Below are positions 6,432 through 13,925 of a stretch of DNA of 14,046 nucleotides, piece by piece; within the stretch, counting starts at the first letter, position 1; each line of letters opens with the position of its first letter. The notes under the pieces were generated by a model. It was not told where the DNA came from, searched no databases, and worked only from the letters and a program-made list of their open reading frames with translations. The stretch covers positions 1 to 14,046 of the forward strand of contig DATGEP010000152.1 in the NCBI GenBank assembly GCA_035310125.1, read 5' to 3'. Source of the DNA: DATGEP01 sp035310125. Lineage in GTDB: Bacteria > Chloroflexota > Ktedonobacteria > Ktedonobacterales > JADMIN01. A program made the translations under genes and the position numbers.

Positions 6432-7655
6432 GTGCTCGATATGAGCGGTGAATCTGAACAATCTGGGGTCGGGGGCGAGCCGGTATCTCCGAGTGAGCCG
6501 GAGGCGCGGGCAAGCGTGGCGTATCCGGCGCTGGTGGGCATTCTCGGCGGCGGGCAGCTGGCCCGCATGACGGCGGAGGCGGCGGCGCGCCTGGGGATCG
6601 AGGTGGCGATTCTGGAGCGCGAGGGGGGCAGTCCCGCCGGGCGGATCGGCGCACGCGAAGTCATCGGCGGCTGGGCGGATCACGAGGCGCTGCGGACGCT
6701 GGCCGAGAACACGCTGGCCGTCACGCTGGAAAACGAGTTTGTGGACGCCCCCGCGTTGGACTGGCTGGCCGCGCGCGGCGTACCCGTCTTTCCGACGGGC
6801 CGGACGCTCGCCGCTGTGCAGGACAAGCTCGCGCAGAAGCGTTTCATGCGCGATGCCGGCGTGCCGGTGCCGGAGTTCGCCGGGGTGACGGCGCACGAGG
6901 ACATCACGCGCGCGGCGGCGGCGTGGGGCTGGCCGGTGGTGCTGAAGGCGCGGCGCAACGGCTACGATGGCTACGGCAACGCGACGGTGCGCGGTCCCGA
7001 CGATATCGCGCCAGCTTGCGAGCGGCTCGGCTGGCCGGCGCGCGATCTGCTCGTGGAGGCGTGGGTACCGTTCGTGCGCGAGCTGGCGGTGATGGTGGCG
7101 CGCGGACGCGGCGGCGCATGCGTGGTGTATCCCGTGGTCGAGACGATCCAGCGCGACCACATATGCCATCTGGTGCGGGCGCCCGCGCCGGTGAGCGCGG
7201 CAGTCGCGGCGCGGGCGGCGGCGATGGCGCGGCGGGCAGTGGAGGCTATCGGCGGCATTGGTGTCTTCGGCGTGGAGCTCTTCGAGACGGCGGACGGCGG
7301 AGTGCTCTATAACGAGATTGCCCCGCGCCCTCACAACTCCGGCCACTACACCATCGAGGGCTGCATCACCTCGCAGTTCGAGAATCACCTGCGGGCCGTG
7401 CTCGGCCTGCCGCTCGGCAGCGCGGCGATGACCGCGCCCGCCGCCGTGATGGTGAACCTGCTCGGCACGCGGAATGGTCCCGCCCGCGCGGACGGCCTGG
7501 CGGAGGCGCTGGCAATCTCCGGCGCGCATGTCCACATCTACGGCAAGCTGGCCTCGCGGGTGGGCCGCAAGATGGGCCATGTCACCGCGCTCGGCGCCTC
7601 CATTGACGAGGCGGAGCGCCGAGCGTGCGCGGCGGCGGAGGCGCTGCGGCTGTAG
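6432..7655 (+). CDS. purK: N5-carboxyaminoimidazole ribonucleotide synthase PurK
   Basis: PurK is an ATP-grasp enzyme that uses ATP and bicarbonate to turn AIR into N5-CAIR in de novo purine synthesis. At 407 aa it is slightly longer than usual because of a 30-residue acidic N-terminal leader. Seen: GILGGGQLARM (36-46, N-terminal fold), DKLAQKRFMRDAGVPVPEF (131-149), ATP-grasp lysine segment VLKARRNGYDGYGN (170-183), VEAWVPFVRELAVMV (208-222), YPVVETIQRDH (233-243), GIGVFGVELF (275-284), and the near-invariant NEIAPRPHNSGHYTIEGC (294-311). The end carries HIYGKLASRVGRKMGHVTALG (368-388). GTG (6432) and ATG (6441) are both possible starts: GGGGAG at 6424-6429 is rather close to the first and rather far from the second. 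The partner gene purE lies about 2.5 kb downstream instead of next to it. It converges with the TetR gene (12-nt gap). Confidence 0.97.
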   Translation: MLDMSGESEQSGVGGEPVSPSEPEARASVAYPALVGILGGGQLARMTAEAAARLGIEVAILEREGGSPAGRIGAREVIGGWADHEALRTLAENTLAVTLENEFVDAPALDWLAARGVPVFPTGRTLAAVQDKLAQKRFMRDAGVPVPEFAGVTAHEDITRAAAAWGWPVVLKARRNGYDGYGNATVRGPDDIAPACERLGWPARDLLVEAWVPFVRELAVMVARGRGGACVVYPVVETIQRDHICHLVRAPAPVSAAVAARAAAMARRAVEAIGGIGVFGVELFETADGGVLYNEIAPRPHNSGHYTIEGCITSQFENHLRAVLGLPLGSAAMTAPAAVMVNLLGTRNGPARADGLAEALAISGAHVHIYGKLASRVGRKMGHVTALGASIDEAERRACAAAEALRL

Positions 7656-7667
7656 CTGGTGAGGTGA

Positions 7668-8306
7668 TCAAGCGGCCGGACCAGCAGGTGACGCCTCGCC
7701 AATAAGGGGAGCCAGGTACCCCCGCAATACCTTCTTCAGCTCGACGATGACCAGCGCGCGCTCGTCCGCGCTCGCGGCGGACAAGATCAGTGGCAGCAGC
7801 GCTCTAAAGAGCTGCACGCTGACCAGCGCGCTCTGGAAACGCTGGCCAGCAGGCAGCGTGGGCGCGCGGGCAGCGATCATGGCTTCAACACGCTTCACCA
7901 CCGCATCGTGGATCTGCTGGGTCGCTTTCGCCACCCGCACGGGCACACCGGAGTCGTTGAAGAGGACCTGGAACCCAGGGTTGGCGAGATTGAAACTGAC
8001 GAACGGATCAACGATCCGGTCGAAGAGCGCATCGAGCGGCATCTGAGCGAGGTCAGGACCGAACGCGGTCTCCTGGGCGAGCTGGAGCTGGTCAATATAG
8101 CGTGCGGCGAGCGCCTCCGCGATGGCCTCTTTGTTCGGAAAGAATTGATAGAGCGACCCCGGCGACATACCGGCGCGGGCGGCAATGGCGTTGGTGGTCG
8201 CCGCCTCGTAGCCAACCTCGGCGAAGAGGTGCGCAGTCGCATCCAGAATCTGCTCGATGCGCCGTTCGCCGCGTGCCTGCCTCCGACGCGGCCCCTGCTC
8301 GCTCAT
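7668..8306 (-). CDS. TetR/AcrR-family transcriptional regulator
   Basis: This 212-aa protein is the usual size for TetR repressors. The N-terminus has a basic lead-in (RRRQARGERR) and then the classic DNA-binding region, ILDATAHLFAEVGYEAATTNAIAARAGMSPGSLYQFFPNKEAIAEAL (about 20-66), with the helix-turn-helix at about 36-58. The rest is the helical ligand-binding and dimer domain; the ligand is unknown. The ATG at 8306 follows an AGAGGTG close upstream; an in-frame GTG 6 nt earlier is an alternative. It diverges from the alpha/beta hydrolase gene across about 150 nt that hold two related palindromes, so it most likely controls that gene and itself. A natural inference is that the inducer is the hydrolase substrate or a similar xenobiotic. 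Confidence 0.93.
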   Translation of the reverse strand: MSEQGPRRRQARGERRIEQILDATAHLFAEVGYEAATTNAIAARAGMSPGSLYQFFPNKEAIAEALAARYIDQLQLAQETAFGPDLAQMPLDALFDRIVDPFVSFNLANPGFQVLFNDSGVPVRVAKATQQIHDAVVKRVEAMIAARAPTLPAGQRFQSALVSVQLFRALLPLILSAASADERALVIVELKKVLRGYLAPLIGEASPAGPAA

Positions 8307-8362
8307 GCTCACCTCTGCCCACCTCAGCTCGCGCTCAAGGGATCTCGCTCGACCGATTGCCC

Positions 8363-8392
8363 TTGACGAACACGAGTATACGCTCGTATTAT
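8363..8392 (+). promoter_or_regulatory. Promoter of the alpha/beta hydrolase gene
   Basis: TTGACG (8363-8368) and TATTAT (8387-8392) are separated by 18 nt, a strong sigma-70-type promoter. An operator-like palindrome fills the spacer (8372-8387). On the opposite strand TTGCTC (8406-8411) and TATACT (8376-8381) could serve the tetR gene, though their 24-nt spacer is too long for a normal promoter, so that assignment is weak. Confidence 0.65.
8372..8387. promoter_or_regulatory. Candidate TetR operator 1
   Basis: ACGAGTATACGCTCGT has 5-bp perfect outer arms (ACGAG/CTCGT) around a GTATAC-like centre. It sits exactly between the -35 and -10 of the hydrolase promoter, where bound TetR would block RNA polymerase. 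Confidence 0.6.
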
Positions 8393-8398
8393 TTATCA

Positions 8399-8412
8399 CG
8401 AGCAATTGCTCG
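8399..8412. promoter_or_regulatory. Candidate TetR operator 2
   Basis: CGAGCAATTGCTCG is a perfect 14-bp palindrome. It shares the CGAG/CTCG arms with operator 1, and the two centres are 26 bp apart. It would cover the transcription start of the hydrolase gene and the upstream side of the tetR promoter region. Confidence 0.65.
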
Positions 8413-8458
8413 CGTTTTTGCTGTCCAGTTCTCAGTCTATCACCTGGGGAGGCACGAT

Positions 8459-9355
8459 TTGAGCACAATGGGAGTTCACGACACGAGTACCGCGGCGCTC
8501 CTCGACGCGCACCGCAACGCGGGGCGCGCGTTCACCGCCGCGAGGGTAGGCAGCTTCGTGCGTGAGGAGGGTAGCGGGCCAGCGGTGGTCTGCGTTCACG
8601 GCATGTGGGGGTCATCGTTTCTCTATCGCAAGGTCCTGCATGAGCTGGCGGCGCGCGACCTGCGCGGCATCGCCTGGGATCTGCCGGGCTTTGGCTTTGC
8701 CGAGCGGCCGCCGGACTATGACTATAGCTGGACTGGGCTGGGCCGGTTCTGCGTGGCGGCGGTGGACGCGCTGGGGCTTGACCGCTTTCACCTCGTCGTG
8801 CATGACATCGGCGGTCCGGTCGGCTTCGAGCTTGCGGCGGCGCGGCCAGACCGCATTCTGTCTTTGACCATCCTCAATACCATGATTGATGTGACTACGT
8901 TCAAGCCGCCGTGGCCGATGGAACCGTTCCGTCATCGCGGGCTGGGCGAGCTTTGGGCGGCGGGATTGACGAAGCCGCTCTTCCGTTTCCTTATGAAGCT
9001 GCAAGGCATCGGTGACATGTCGCGCGTCTCCACTGCCGAGATTGACGCCTACCTGACCCTGATGAAGGGGAATGACAGGGCGCGCGCCTTTCTGAAGACC
9101 ATGCGCAGCACTGAGCGTACGCCGGAGAAACAGGCCCGCTATCGCGGCGCGGTTGGCGGTGTCTCGTATCCGGTCCAGATCCTTTGGGCGGCGGACGATC
9201 CGGCGCTCAAGCTTTCCGTTTACGGTGAGCAGGCGCGAGCCGCGGCGGGCCTGGAGTCCATAGACACCGTCCCTGGCAAACACTTTCTCCAGGAGGATCA
9301 GGCTCCGGCGATTGCTGATCGGGTGGCGGCGCTGGCTCACAGCGCCGTGGCCTGA
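8459..9355 (+). CDS. Alpha/beta hydrolase with Asp nucleophile (dehalogenase/epoxide hydrolase-like)
   Basis: This 298-aa protein belongs to the alpha/beta-hydrolase group that contains haloalkane dehalogenases and epoxide hydrolases. Seen: oxyanion HGMWG (47-51), WDLPGFGFAERP (73-84), nucleophile elbow VVHDIGGPVG (113-122) with Asp116 in place of Ser, a helical cap from about 140 to 225, the acid candidate in WAADDPAL (Asp246 or 247), and the catalytic His in GKHF (His275). Canonical haloalkane dehalogenases have Trp after the nucleophile (HDWGG); here it is Ile, so halide binding would differ and the substrate stays open. The start is probably TTG at 8459, because GGGGAGG (8446-8452) lies 6 nt before it but 15 nt before the ATG at 8468. 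It is divergent from, and probably repressed by, the TetR regulator. Confidence 0.9.
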   Translation: MSTMGVHDTSTAALLDAHRNAGRAFTAARVGSFVREEGSGPAVVCVHGMWGSSFLYRKVLHELAARDLRGIAWDLPGFGFAERPPDYDYSWTGLGRFCVAAVDALGLDRFHLVVHDIGGPVGFELAAARPDRILSLTILNTMIDVTTFKPPWPMEPFRHRGLGELWAAGLTKPLFRFLMKLQGIGDMSRVSTAEIDAYLTLMKGNDRARAFLKTMRSTERTPEKQARYRGAVGGVSYPVQILWAADDPALKLSVYGEQARAAAGLESIDTVPGKHFLQEDQAPAIADRVAALAHSAVA

Positions 9356-9374
9356 GGCGGCGGGCGGCGGCACG

Positions 9375-9830
9375 TCAGACCATCATCTGCTGCTCCCAGC
9401 CGAAACTATCGAACCAGATGCCGCGGCGGTAGTTGTCGAGGGCGCGGCGCACGTAGGGGATGGTGTTGGCGGGAAGGTCGGCGAGCGGATGCCAGGCGAG
9501 CTCGTCGCATTTGTGCGGCTCGGCGTTGGTGATCTCGCCGGACCATACAAAGGCGGCGAGGAAGAAGTTGATGTACTCGACATCGGCGCGATTGTGCATG
9601 ACGCCGACGACGGAGACGGCGCTGCGGGCGAGCGCGATACCAGCCTCCTCGCGCGCCTCGCGGATGGCGGCGGCAACCACTTGCTCGCCGCCGTCGAGGT
9701 GGCCCGCGATGACGCTGTAGCTGCCGTCTTCGTAACCAGTGTTGGCGCGGCGCAGCAGCAGCACGCGCCCCTCGCGGATGAGAAAGAGGTGAACGGCGAC
9801 GGGGGCCGTGAAGCGCTGGAATGCGGACAT
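9375..9830 (-). CDS. Nudix hydrolase
   Basis: This 151-aa protein has a perfect Nudix box, GHLDGGEQVVAAAIREAREEAGI (43-65; Gx5Ex7REUxEExGU), which binds the metal that hydrolyses nucleoside-diphosphate-linked substrates. The N-terminal strands (VAVHLFLIREGRVLLLRRANTGYEDGSYSVIAG) are normal for MutT-like members. The motif NFFLAAFVWSGEITNAEPHKCDELAWHPLADLP is seen in small nucleotide-pool or house-cleaning Nudix enzymes of actinobacteria and Chloroflexota. The substrate cannot be fixed from sequence. The ATG at 9830 follows AGAGGAGA with about 7 nt spacing. It converges with the hydrolase gene (19-nt gap) and diverges from purE. Confidence 0.95.
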   Translation of the reverse strand: MSAFQRFTAPVAVHLFLIREGRVLLLRRANTGYEDGSYSVIAGHLDGGEQVVAAAIREAREEAGIALARSAVSVVGVMHNRADVEYINFFLAAFVWSGEITNAEPHKCDELAWHPLADLPANTIPYVRRALDNYRRGIWFDSFGWEQQMMV

Positions 9831-10139
9831 GCTGATCTCCTCTTTCTGTGTTCCTGTGCGCGGTGGCTACAGGTGGCCGGGTCTTTTGCGAAAGGCGCTG
9901 GTGAGGGGCGGTGAGTGGGGAGAGGTTGCGCGCCTACGGCGGAGAGTGGTCCGCGCGGGCGTGTTATCCTATACGTAAGCCCTTCGCGCTGCTTTTTCCA
10001 GCGTCGGGGTTAGATGGGCGTAGCGGTTGACCGCAGATGCGCTCGTCGCACCGTATGGTGACAGTTTAGCATACTGGCGCGGCTACGCTGGAAACGGATA
10101 GGCGAGCGGGATGCCGGTCAGGAAACTGAGGGGCGCGTG
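9831..10139. other. Nudix-purE intergenic region, no gene seen
   Basis: This 309-nt divergent spacer shows no coding frame. It contains a hairpin at 9976-10012. A TTGACC (10027-10032) resembles a -35, but nothing 16-18 nt downstream is a good -10, so no promoter is called. Confidence 0.5.
9976..10012 (+). other. Long hairpin upstream of purE
   Basis: The stem pairs TAA/TTA, CCC/GGG (9980-9982 with 10006-10008) and CGCTG/CAGCG (9987-9991 with 9999-10003) around a ctttttc loop, with a small internal bulge. It lies about 130 nt upstream of the purE start. It has no T-run after it on the plus strand. It could be a leader structure or a DNA site. Confidence 0.4.
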
Positions 10140-10631
<492 letters not shown>

Positions 10632-10671
10632 TGATGCATGTGAGCCAGGTGCCTGCGGATGTAAAGGAGCG

Positions 10672-10693
10672 GGGGCGCCCGGATGAACGCCCC
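10672..10693. terminator. Possible weak terminator between purE and the anti-sigma gene
   Basis: GGGGCG (10672-10677) and CGCCCC (10688-10693) form a 6-bp GC stem with a 10-nt loop in the gap between two convergent genes. There is no T-run on either strand, so termination is only suggested by position. Confidence 0.3.
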
Positions 10694-10713
10694 AAACGCG
10701 GTAGCGGGCATGT

Positions 10714-12510
10714 CTAGAAGTTGTACGTGCTCCATGCTCCGTCGGCGTCGTGGAGCACCAGCGGAGTAATTTGCGGCATCGGCGGCGTGGACCAGGACCC
10801 GGTGGAGTTGTTCGGGAACGTGATCAGTGAGCCGACGGCCCACCCATCGCCGGATGCCGTAAAACTGGCGTCCATCAGGGACGGCTGGACATTCTTCGGC
10901 AATGACGGCCCGGCGACGGCGGTCCAGGCGGAGCCATCGTAGCGCAGGAACACGAGCGATCCCTGTGGCACCAAGAGTTGCGAGCCAGATTTTCCGTTTT
11001 GCGAGCTGCCCGTAACCATGCTGGTAGTCATGGTCTGCGCTGTCCCGACTGCCCAGCCGTCTGTTGGTGAGAGCAGCGAGATGTGGGTAAGTGAGATTTG
11101 TGTCGTGGTACCGTCTCCGGGCACGCCAACCGCGACGCGTGTCCACTTGCCGCGCGTGTAGCGCAGAAAGAGCGCGGTTGCCGACGGCGAGGGTTGTGGT
11201 GACGGCTGGCTGGTGTAGTCAGCAATGTTTTGTCCCACAGCCCAGCCGTCGCCCGGCCCGGCCATCGCGACAGAGTTGACCAGCACTTCCGGTATCGTGG
11301 CTTGCACCGTCCAGACGCCGCCCGCGTCATGCAGGATGACGCTACCGGGCGGGGTAGGCTGGCCCGGCGCGCTGTGTCCCGGCCCGGTAGATGACGACGC
11401 GGAGCTGCCATTTCCTTCTGACGCTGGTGGCGGCGTGCCAGACGCGGAGCCCCCTTGCTGGAACTCCACGGCACTGACCCATGCTTCGCCGTCAGGCAGG
11501 GCAGCGATACCGGTAAAATTCAGCACCGCGTTCGCGGAGATGGCTCCAGCCGGCAGGGCCTGTACCCGCCAGGCGGCGCCGTCGTAGTGCAGAATCTTGG
11601 GCGCCAGATCGCCGGGGCCTTCGGTGAGCGCCCACCCATTCGTCGCGGAGAGCATATAGACGCCGCCCAGCGGATCATTGACAGGGCTGGCCATCTGGCG
11701 CCAGGTGGTGCCGTCGTAGTGCAGCAGCAGACCGCGCAGCGCGCTGACCTGGAACGCCGGGCCATCATACCAGGTGCCGACGGCCCAGCCGTCAGTGGGC
11801 GAATCCATCGAGATGGAAGTCAGGTGAGAAATGCCGGGAATGGCCGGAGAAATGGTGTAGGAGGTCCACTTCCCGTTCAGATAATGGTAGAGGAGCGCGG
11901 CGCTATGATCCTCACCGGCCGAGGCAAGGACGGTGTGGTTGGTGACGCTTTGCGTCGCGGTTGCGTAGGTGATGGTGGAGGTGCTGCCGACCATCCAGCC
12001 TTCATCGGGCGAGACCATGCTGATGCCGGTGAAGCTCGTTTGGCTGAACGTCTTGCTTCCGGACGACTTGAGTGCTGGGCCGGGACGCGCACGATTGCCG
12101 AAAAGGAGTGTGGCCAGGAGCGCGATCAAGAGGACGGCGGCCAGCGAGGCCGCGCCTGAAAAAATGCGGCGGAGCGGTCGTCGCGTGGGTAGCGGGTCGG
12201 CTGGTGTCAATGGGGTCGTTGGGGTCGTTTCGAGTGTCGGAGCCGATGGGTCGGTATTGGGCAGCTCCAGCATGATCTCCTCCGTTCGTAGCGGCGTGAA
12301 TGCCGTCGGGCCGAAGTGCCGGCGCAGGGCGATAGTCAGCTGGGAGTAGGCGCGTCGCTGCGCCTGGCAGGCAGGGCAACCGGCTAGATGATGGCGGACG
12401 CGGGTGGCGTCGCGTGGGGTGAGCGCTTCGTCGTCCAGCAGGGGCAGCAGCGAGGCGATCGCAGAGCACTCCGGCGCGGGCCGGTTTGCTGACAGGTGAT
12501 GATTATTCAT
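10714..12510 (-). CDS. Membrane anti-sigma factor with extracellular seven-module beta-propeller
   Basis: The N-terminus of this 598-aa protein is a zinc-finger-like anti-sigma domain: Cys15, then HLAGCPAC (41-48; H-x3-C-x2-C). A disordered Thr/Pro-rich stretch (85-110) leads to one membrane helix, about 118-137 (ASLAAVLLIALLATLLF). Beyond it are seven repeats of a [SP-x-D-G-W-A-V-G ... L-H-Y-D-G-x-W] unit, with GW cores at 171, 241, 292, 343 (weak), 422, 485 and 556, fitting a seven-bladed propeller of the BNR/Ycf48-like kind. Repeat 4 holds a Ser/Gly/Pro-rich insert (352-390). Inference: the cytoplasmic end sequesters the ECF sigma factor while the outer propeller senses a ligand or envelope damage. 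The ATG overlaps the sigma stop (ATGA, 12507-12510), so the two are translationally coupled. Confidence 0.88.
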   Translation of the reverse strand: MNNHHLSANRPAPECSAIASLLPLLDDEALTPRDATRVRHHLAGCPACQAQRRAYSQLTIALRRHFGPTAFTPLRTEEIMLELPNTDPSAPTLETTPTTPLTPADPLPTRRPLRRIFSGAASLAAVLLIALLATLLFGNRARPGPALKSSGSKTFSQTSFTGISMVSPDEGWMVGSTSTITYATATQSVTNHTVLASAGEDHSAALLYHYLNGKWTSYTISPAIPGISHLTSISMDSPTDGWAVGTWYDGPAFQVSALRGLLLHYDGTTWRQMASPVNDPLGGVYMLSATNGWALTEGPGDLAPKILHYDGAAWRVQALPAGAISANAVLNFTGIAALPDGEAWVSAVEFQQGGSASGTPPPASEGNGSSASSSTGPGHSAPGQPTPPGSVILHDAGGVWTVQATIPEVLVNSVAMAGPGDGWAVGQNIADYTSQPSPQPSPSATALFLRYTRGKWTRVAVGVPGDGTTTQISLTHISLLSPTDGWAVGTAQTMTTSMVTGSSQNGKSGSQLLVPQGSLVFLRYDGSAWTAVAGPSLPKNVQPSLMDASFTASGDGWAVGSLITFPNNSTGSWSTPPMPQITPLVLHDADGAWSTYNF

Positions 12511-13106
12511 TGAGTGCGCTCCTGGGGGTGGGGATCGCCAGCCTCCTGCGCGAGATAGGCGGCGCGTAGACGCTGCTTGGCGCGCGAGAGCCGTTTGGCA
12601 ACGACATCAGGCGTTGCGCCGACGATCCGGCCGGTTTCGGCGGCGCTGAATCCCTGGACGACGCGAAGTAAGAGGCAGGCGGTATCCTGCGGATTGAGCC
12701 GGGCAAGCGCCGCGCGCAGCGCCTCACCTTCGGCGATCTGGTCCTCGAACGGAATCGCGCCGCAGACGAGATCGGGATCGGGTCCATGCGTGGTGTCCAG
12801 CGACTCCCAGGCGATAAGCCGGCGTCTCCGCAAGACCGAGATGGCATCACAGTATGCCGTGTGAAAGAGCCAGCGGCGCACCTCGTCATCGGTATGCTCG
12901 ATGGTGAAGGGCGGCGTAGCATGCTGGGCGCAGCGCCAGGCGTCCGCAAAGGTGTCCTGCGCCAGGTCGCGGGCCTGCTCAGGAGACGCGATGAGACCGC
13001 GCAAGAAGGTGTAGAGTGGGTGCTGGTGCTGATCTACGAGCGCGGTGAACGCGGCGGGCGTGAGCATGGACGACGGAGCGGGCGTGGAACGTCTGTGCAT
13101 AACCAT
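12507..13106 (-). CDS. ECF-type RNA polymerase sigma factor
   Basis: At 199 aa it has the ECF layout. Region 2 is at about 23-62, with PEQARDLAQDTFADAW (42-57) as the -10-binding and core-contact helix, and region 4 is LNPQDTACLLLRVVQGFSAAETGRIVGATPDVVAKRLSRAKQRLRAAYL (about 138-185), with the -35-binding helix at the end. Regions 3 and 1.1 are absent, as in all ECF factors. A purine-rich AGGGAGGGGGG precedes the ATG at 13106 (the best core is about 4 nt away); an ATG six bases later (13100) would be an alternative. It is the first gene of a two-gene unit with the anti-sigma factor. Two inverted repeats lie 20-60 nt upstream. Its target genes are not visible here apart from possible autoregulation. 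Confidence 0.92.
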   Translation of the reverse strand: MVMHRRSTPAPSSMLTPAAFTALVDQHQHPLYTFLRGLIASPEQARDLAQDTFADAWRCAQHATPPFTIEHTDDEVRRWLFHTAYCDAISVLRRRRLIAWESLDTTHGPDPDLVCGAIPFEDQIAEGEALRAALARLNPQDTACLLLRVVQGFSAAETGRIVGATPDVVAKRLSRAKQRLRAAYLAQEAGDPHPQERTQ

Positions 13107-13119
13107 CCCCCCTCCCTAT

Positions 13120-13166
13120 CTCTCGTGGTGCGCTCGCACCCCTTCACTCTGTATATCGCACGAGAG
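13120..13166. promoter_or_regulatory. Nested inverted repeats upstream of the sigma factor gene
   Basis: An outer pair CTCTCGTG (13120-13127) / CACGAGAG (13159-13166) is 8 of 8 complementary, and inside it GGTGCG (13127-13132) / CGCACC (13135-13140) forms a perfect hairpin with a 2-nt centre. They sit just before the sigma start and could bind a regulator or shape the leader RNA. I see no clear sigma-70 or ECF-type promoter hexamers. Confidence 0.4.
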
Positions 13167-13214
13167 AAGAAAATCTGACCGGCCGTTTTTGGGGCGCAAG
13201 GGGAACCGGGATGG

Positions 13215-13286
13215 CCGCCAATGGCGGAGGGGTACGTACAATACCTGACAAGCCCTTGTCGGTGTCCGAAGCGCCGCGCTTCGGAC
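13215..13286. repeat. Three consecutive perfect inverted repeats
   Basis: In 72 bp there are CCGCCA-A-TGGCGG (13215-13227), GACAAG-CC-CTTGTC (13247-13260) and a 10-bp stem gtccgaagcg/cgcttcggac with a 3-nt centre (13264-13286). They lie between the small membrane protein and the sigma gene, just past the stop of the former on the minus strand. The last is strong enough to act as a transcript-end hairpin, but no T-run follows it. Confidence 0.65.
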
Positions 13287-13308
13287 GCGCTCAGCGGAGG
13301 CGTGGCTG

Positions 13309-13545
13309 CTAGGAGATAAGGGCAGCCGCAACTTCCCCAAGATGCCGGGATGCGTCAGCCATTAGCTGGACGCTGGCGGACGCCAACACGCAAACAAAGA
13401 ACACAATGGCCAGCCGCAGCTTCCAGGTTTCTCCGCTTAGCCACGTCTGTATGGCGACGTACACCATAGCGATTGCGAACACGCCGAAGATGAGGCCCAA
13501 CAGCCCATCCGCGAGGGCCAGAGTCACAGCAAGTATCATGTGCAT
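13309..13545 (-). CDS. Small two-helix membrane protein
   Basis: This 78-aa protein has two hydrophobic helices: about 3-33 (MILAVTLALADGLLGLIFGVFAIAMVYVAI) and about 43-62 (LRLAIVFFVCVLASASVQLM), joined by TWLSGETWK, with a short amphipathic tail. GGAG sits about 8 nt before the ATG at 13545. Hydrophobic phasing, a fair ribosome site and a hairpin just past the stop support a real gene; there is no family I recognise. It lies upstream of the sigma/anti-sigma pair on the same strand, so it could be part of the same envelope module, but 200 nt of hairpins separate them. Confidence 0.6.
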   Translation of the reverse strand: MHMILAVTLALADGLLGLIFGVFAIAMVYVAIQTWLSGETWKLRLAIVFFVCVLASASVQLMADASRHLGEVAAALIS

Positions 13546-13925
13546 GCGCTCGTCTCCACCGTATCCATCGTATCCATTCTGGCTGCTTTCTCCGAGGTAT
13601 TTTCAGTCTAGCATAGTGTCCTAGCCGTCCAGAGTACGCGGGTATGTGTGGCGTTGTCATTGAGTCGTGGTATCGAGCGTTTTGAGAGCAACGCGCCCGC
13701 CGGGAAGCGGTCGCGGTGACGACGCGCGGAGGAGGTGGCACCGACCCTTTTCGCTCGTGGGCTGAGCGTCCAGACTGGCGGCACAGCGCGTGAGATTGAC
13801 GTCAGCGGCGGTATCAAGACGCACGGCTCCGGCGGGCGTCCCATCGAGCAGCATGGCGCGATGGAGTCGTTTCAAGCTGCTGGAGGTATCACTGCGGCGG
13901 GCGGCGGCTTCGATACTAACTGACG

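Noticed and set aside
6390..7580. Long minus-strand reading frame of almost 400 codons opposite purK
   Set aside because: Arg/His/Ala-rich with no recognisable domain; it is the expected by-product of high third-position GC in purK.
8612..9373. Minus-strand frame opposite the alpha/beta hydrolase
   Set aside because: Composition typical of an antisense shadow and no start signal; the plus-strand protein has a full catalytic set.
9312..9914. Plus-strand frame of 200 codons over the Nudix gene
   Set aside because: It is antisense to a perfect Nudix box; Gly/Ala/Val/Asp-rich with no motif.
11455..12159. Plus-strand frame opposite the anti-sigma propeller repeats
   Set aside because: Repetitive only because the opposite strand is repetitive; no start site or domain.
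13735..13923. GTG-started plus-strand frame ending just before a strong hairpin
   Set aside because: The GGAGGAG directly abuts the GTG, leaving no spacing, and the Gly-rich product matches no family; the hairpin position is suggestive but not enough.
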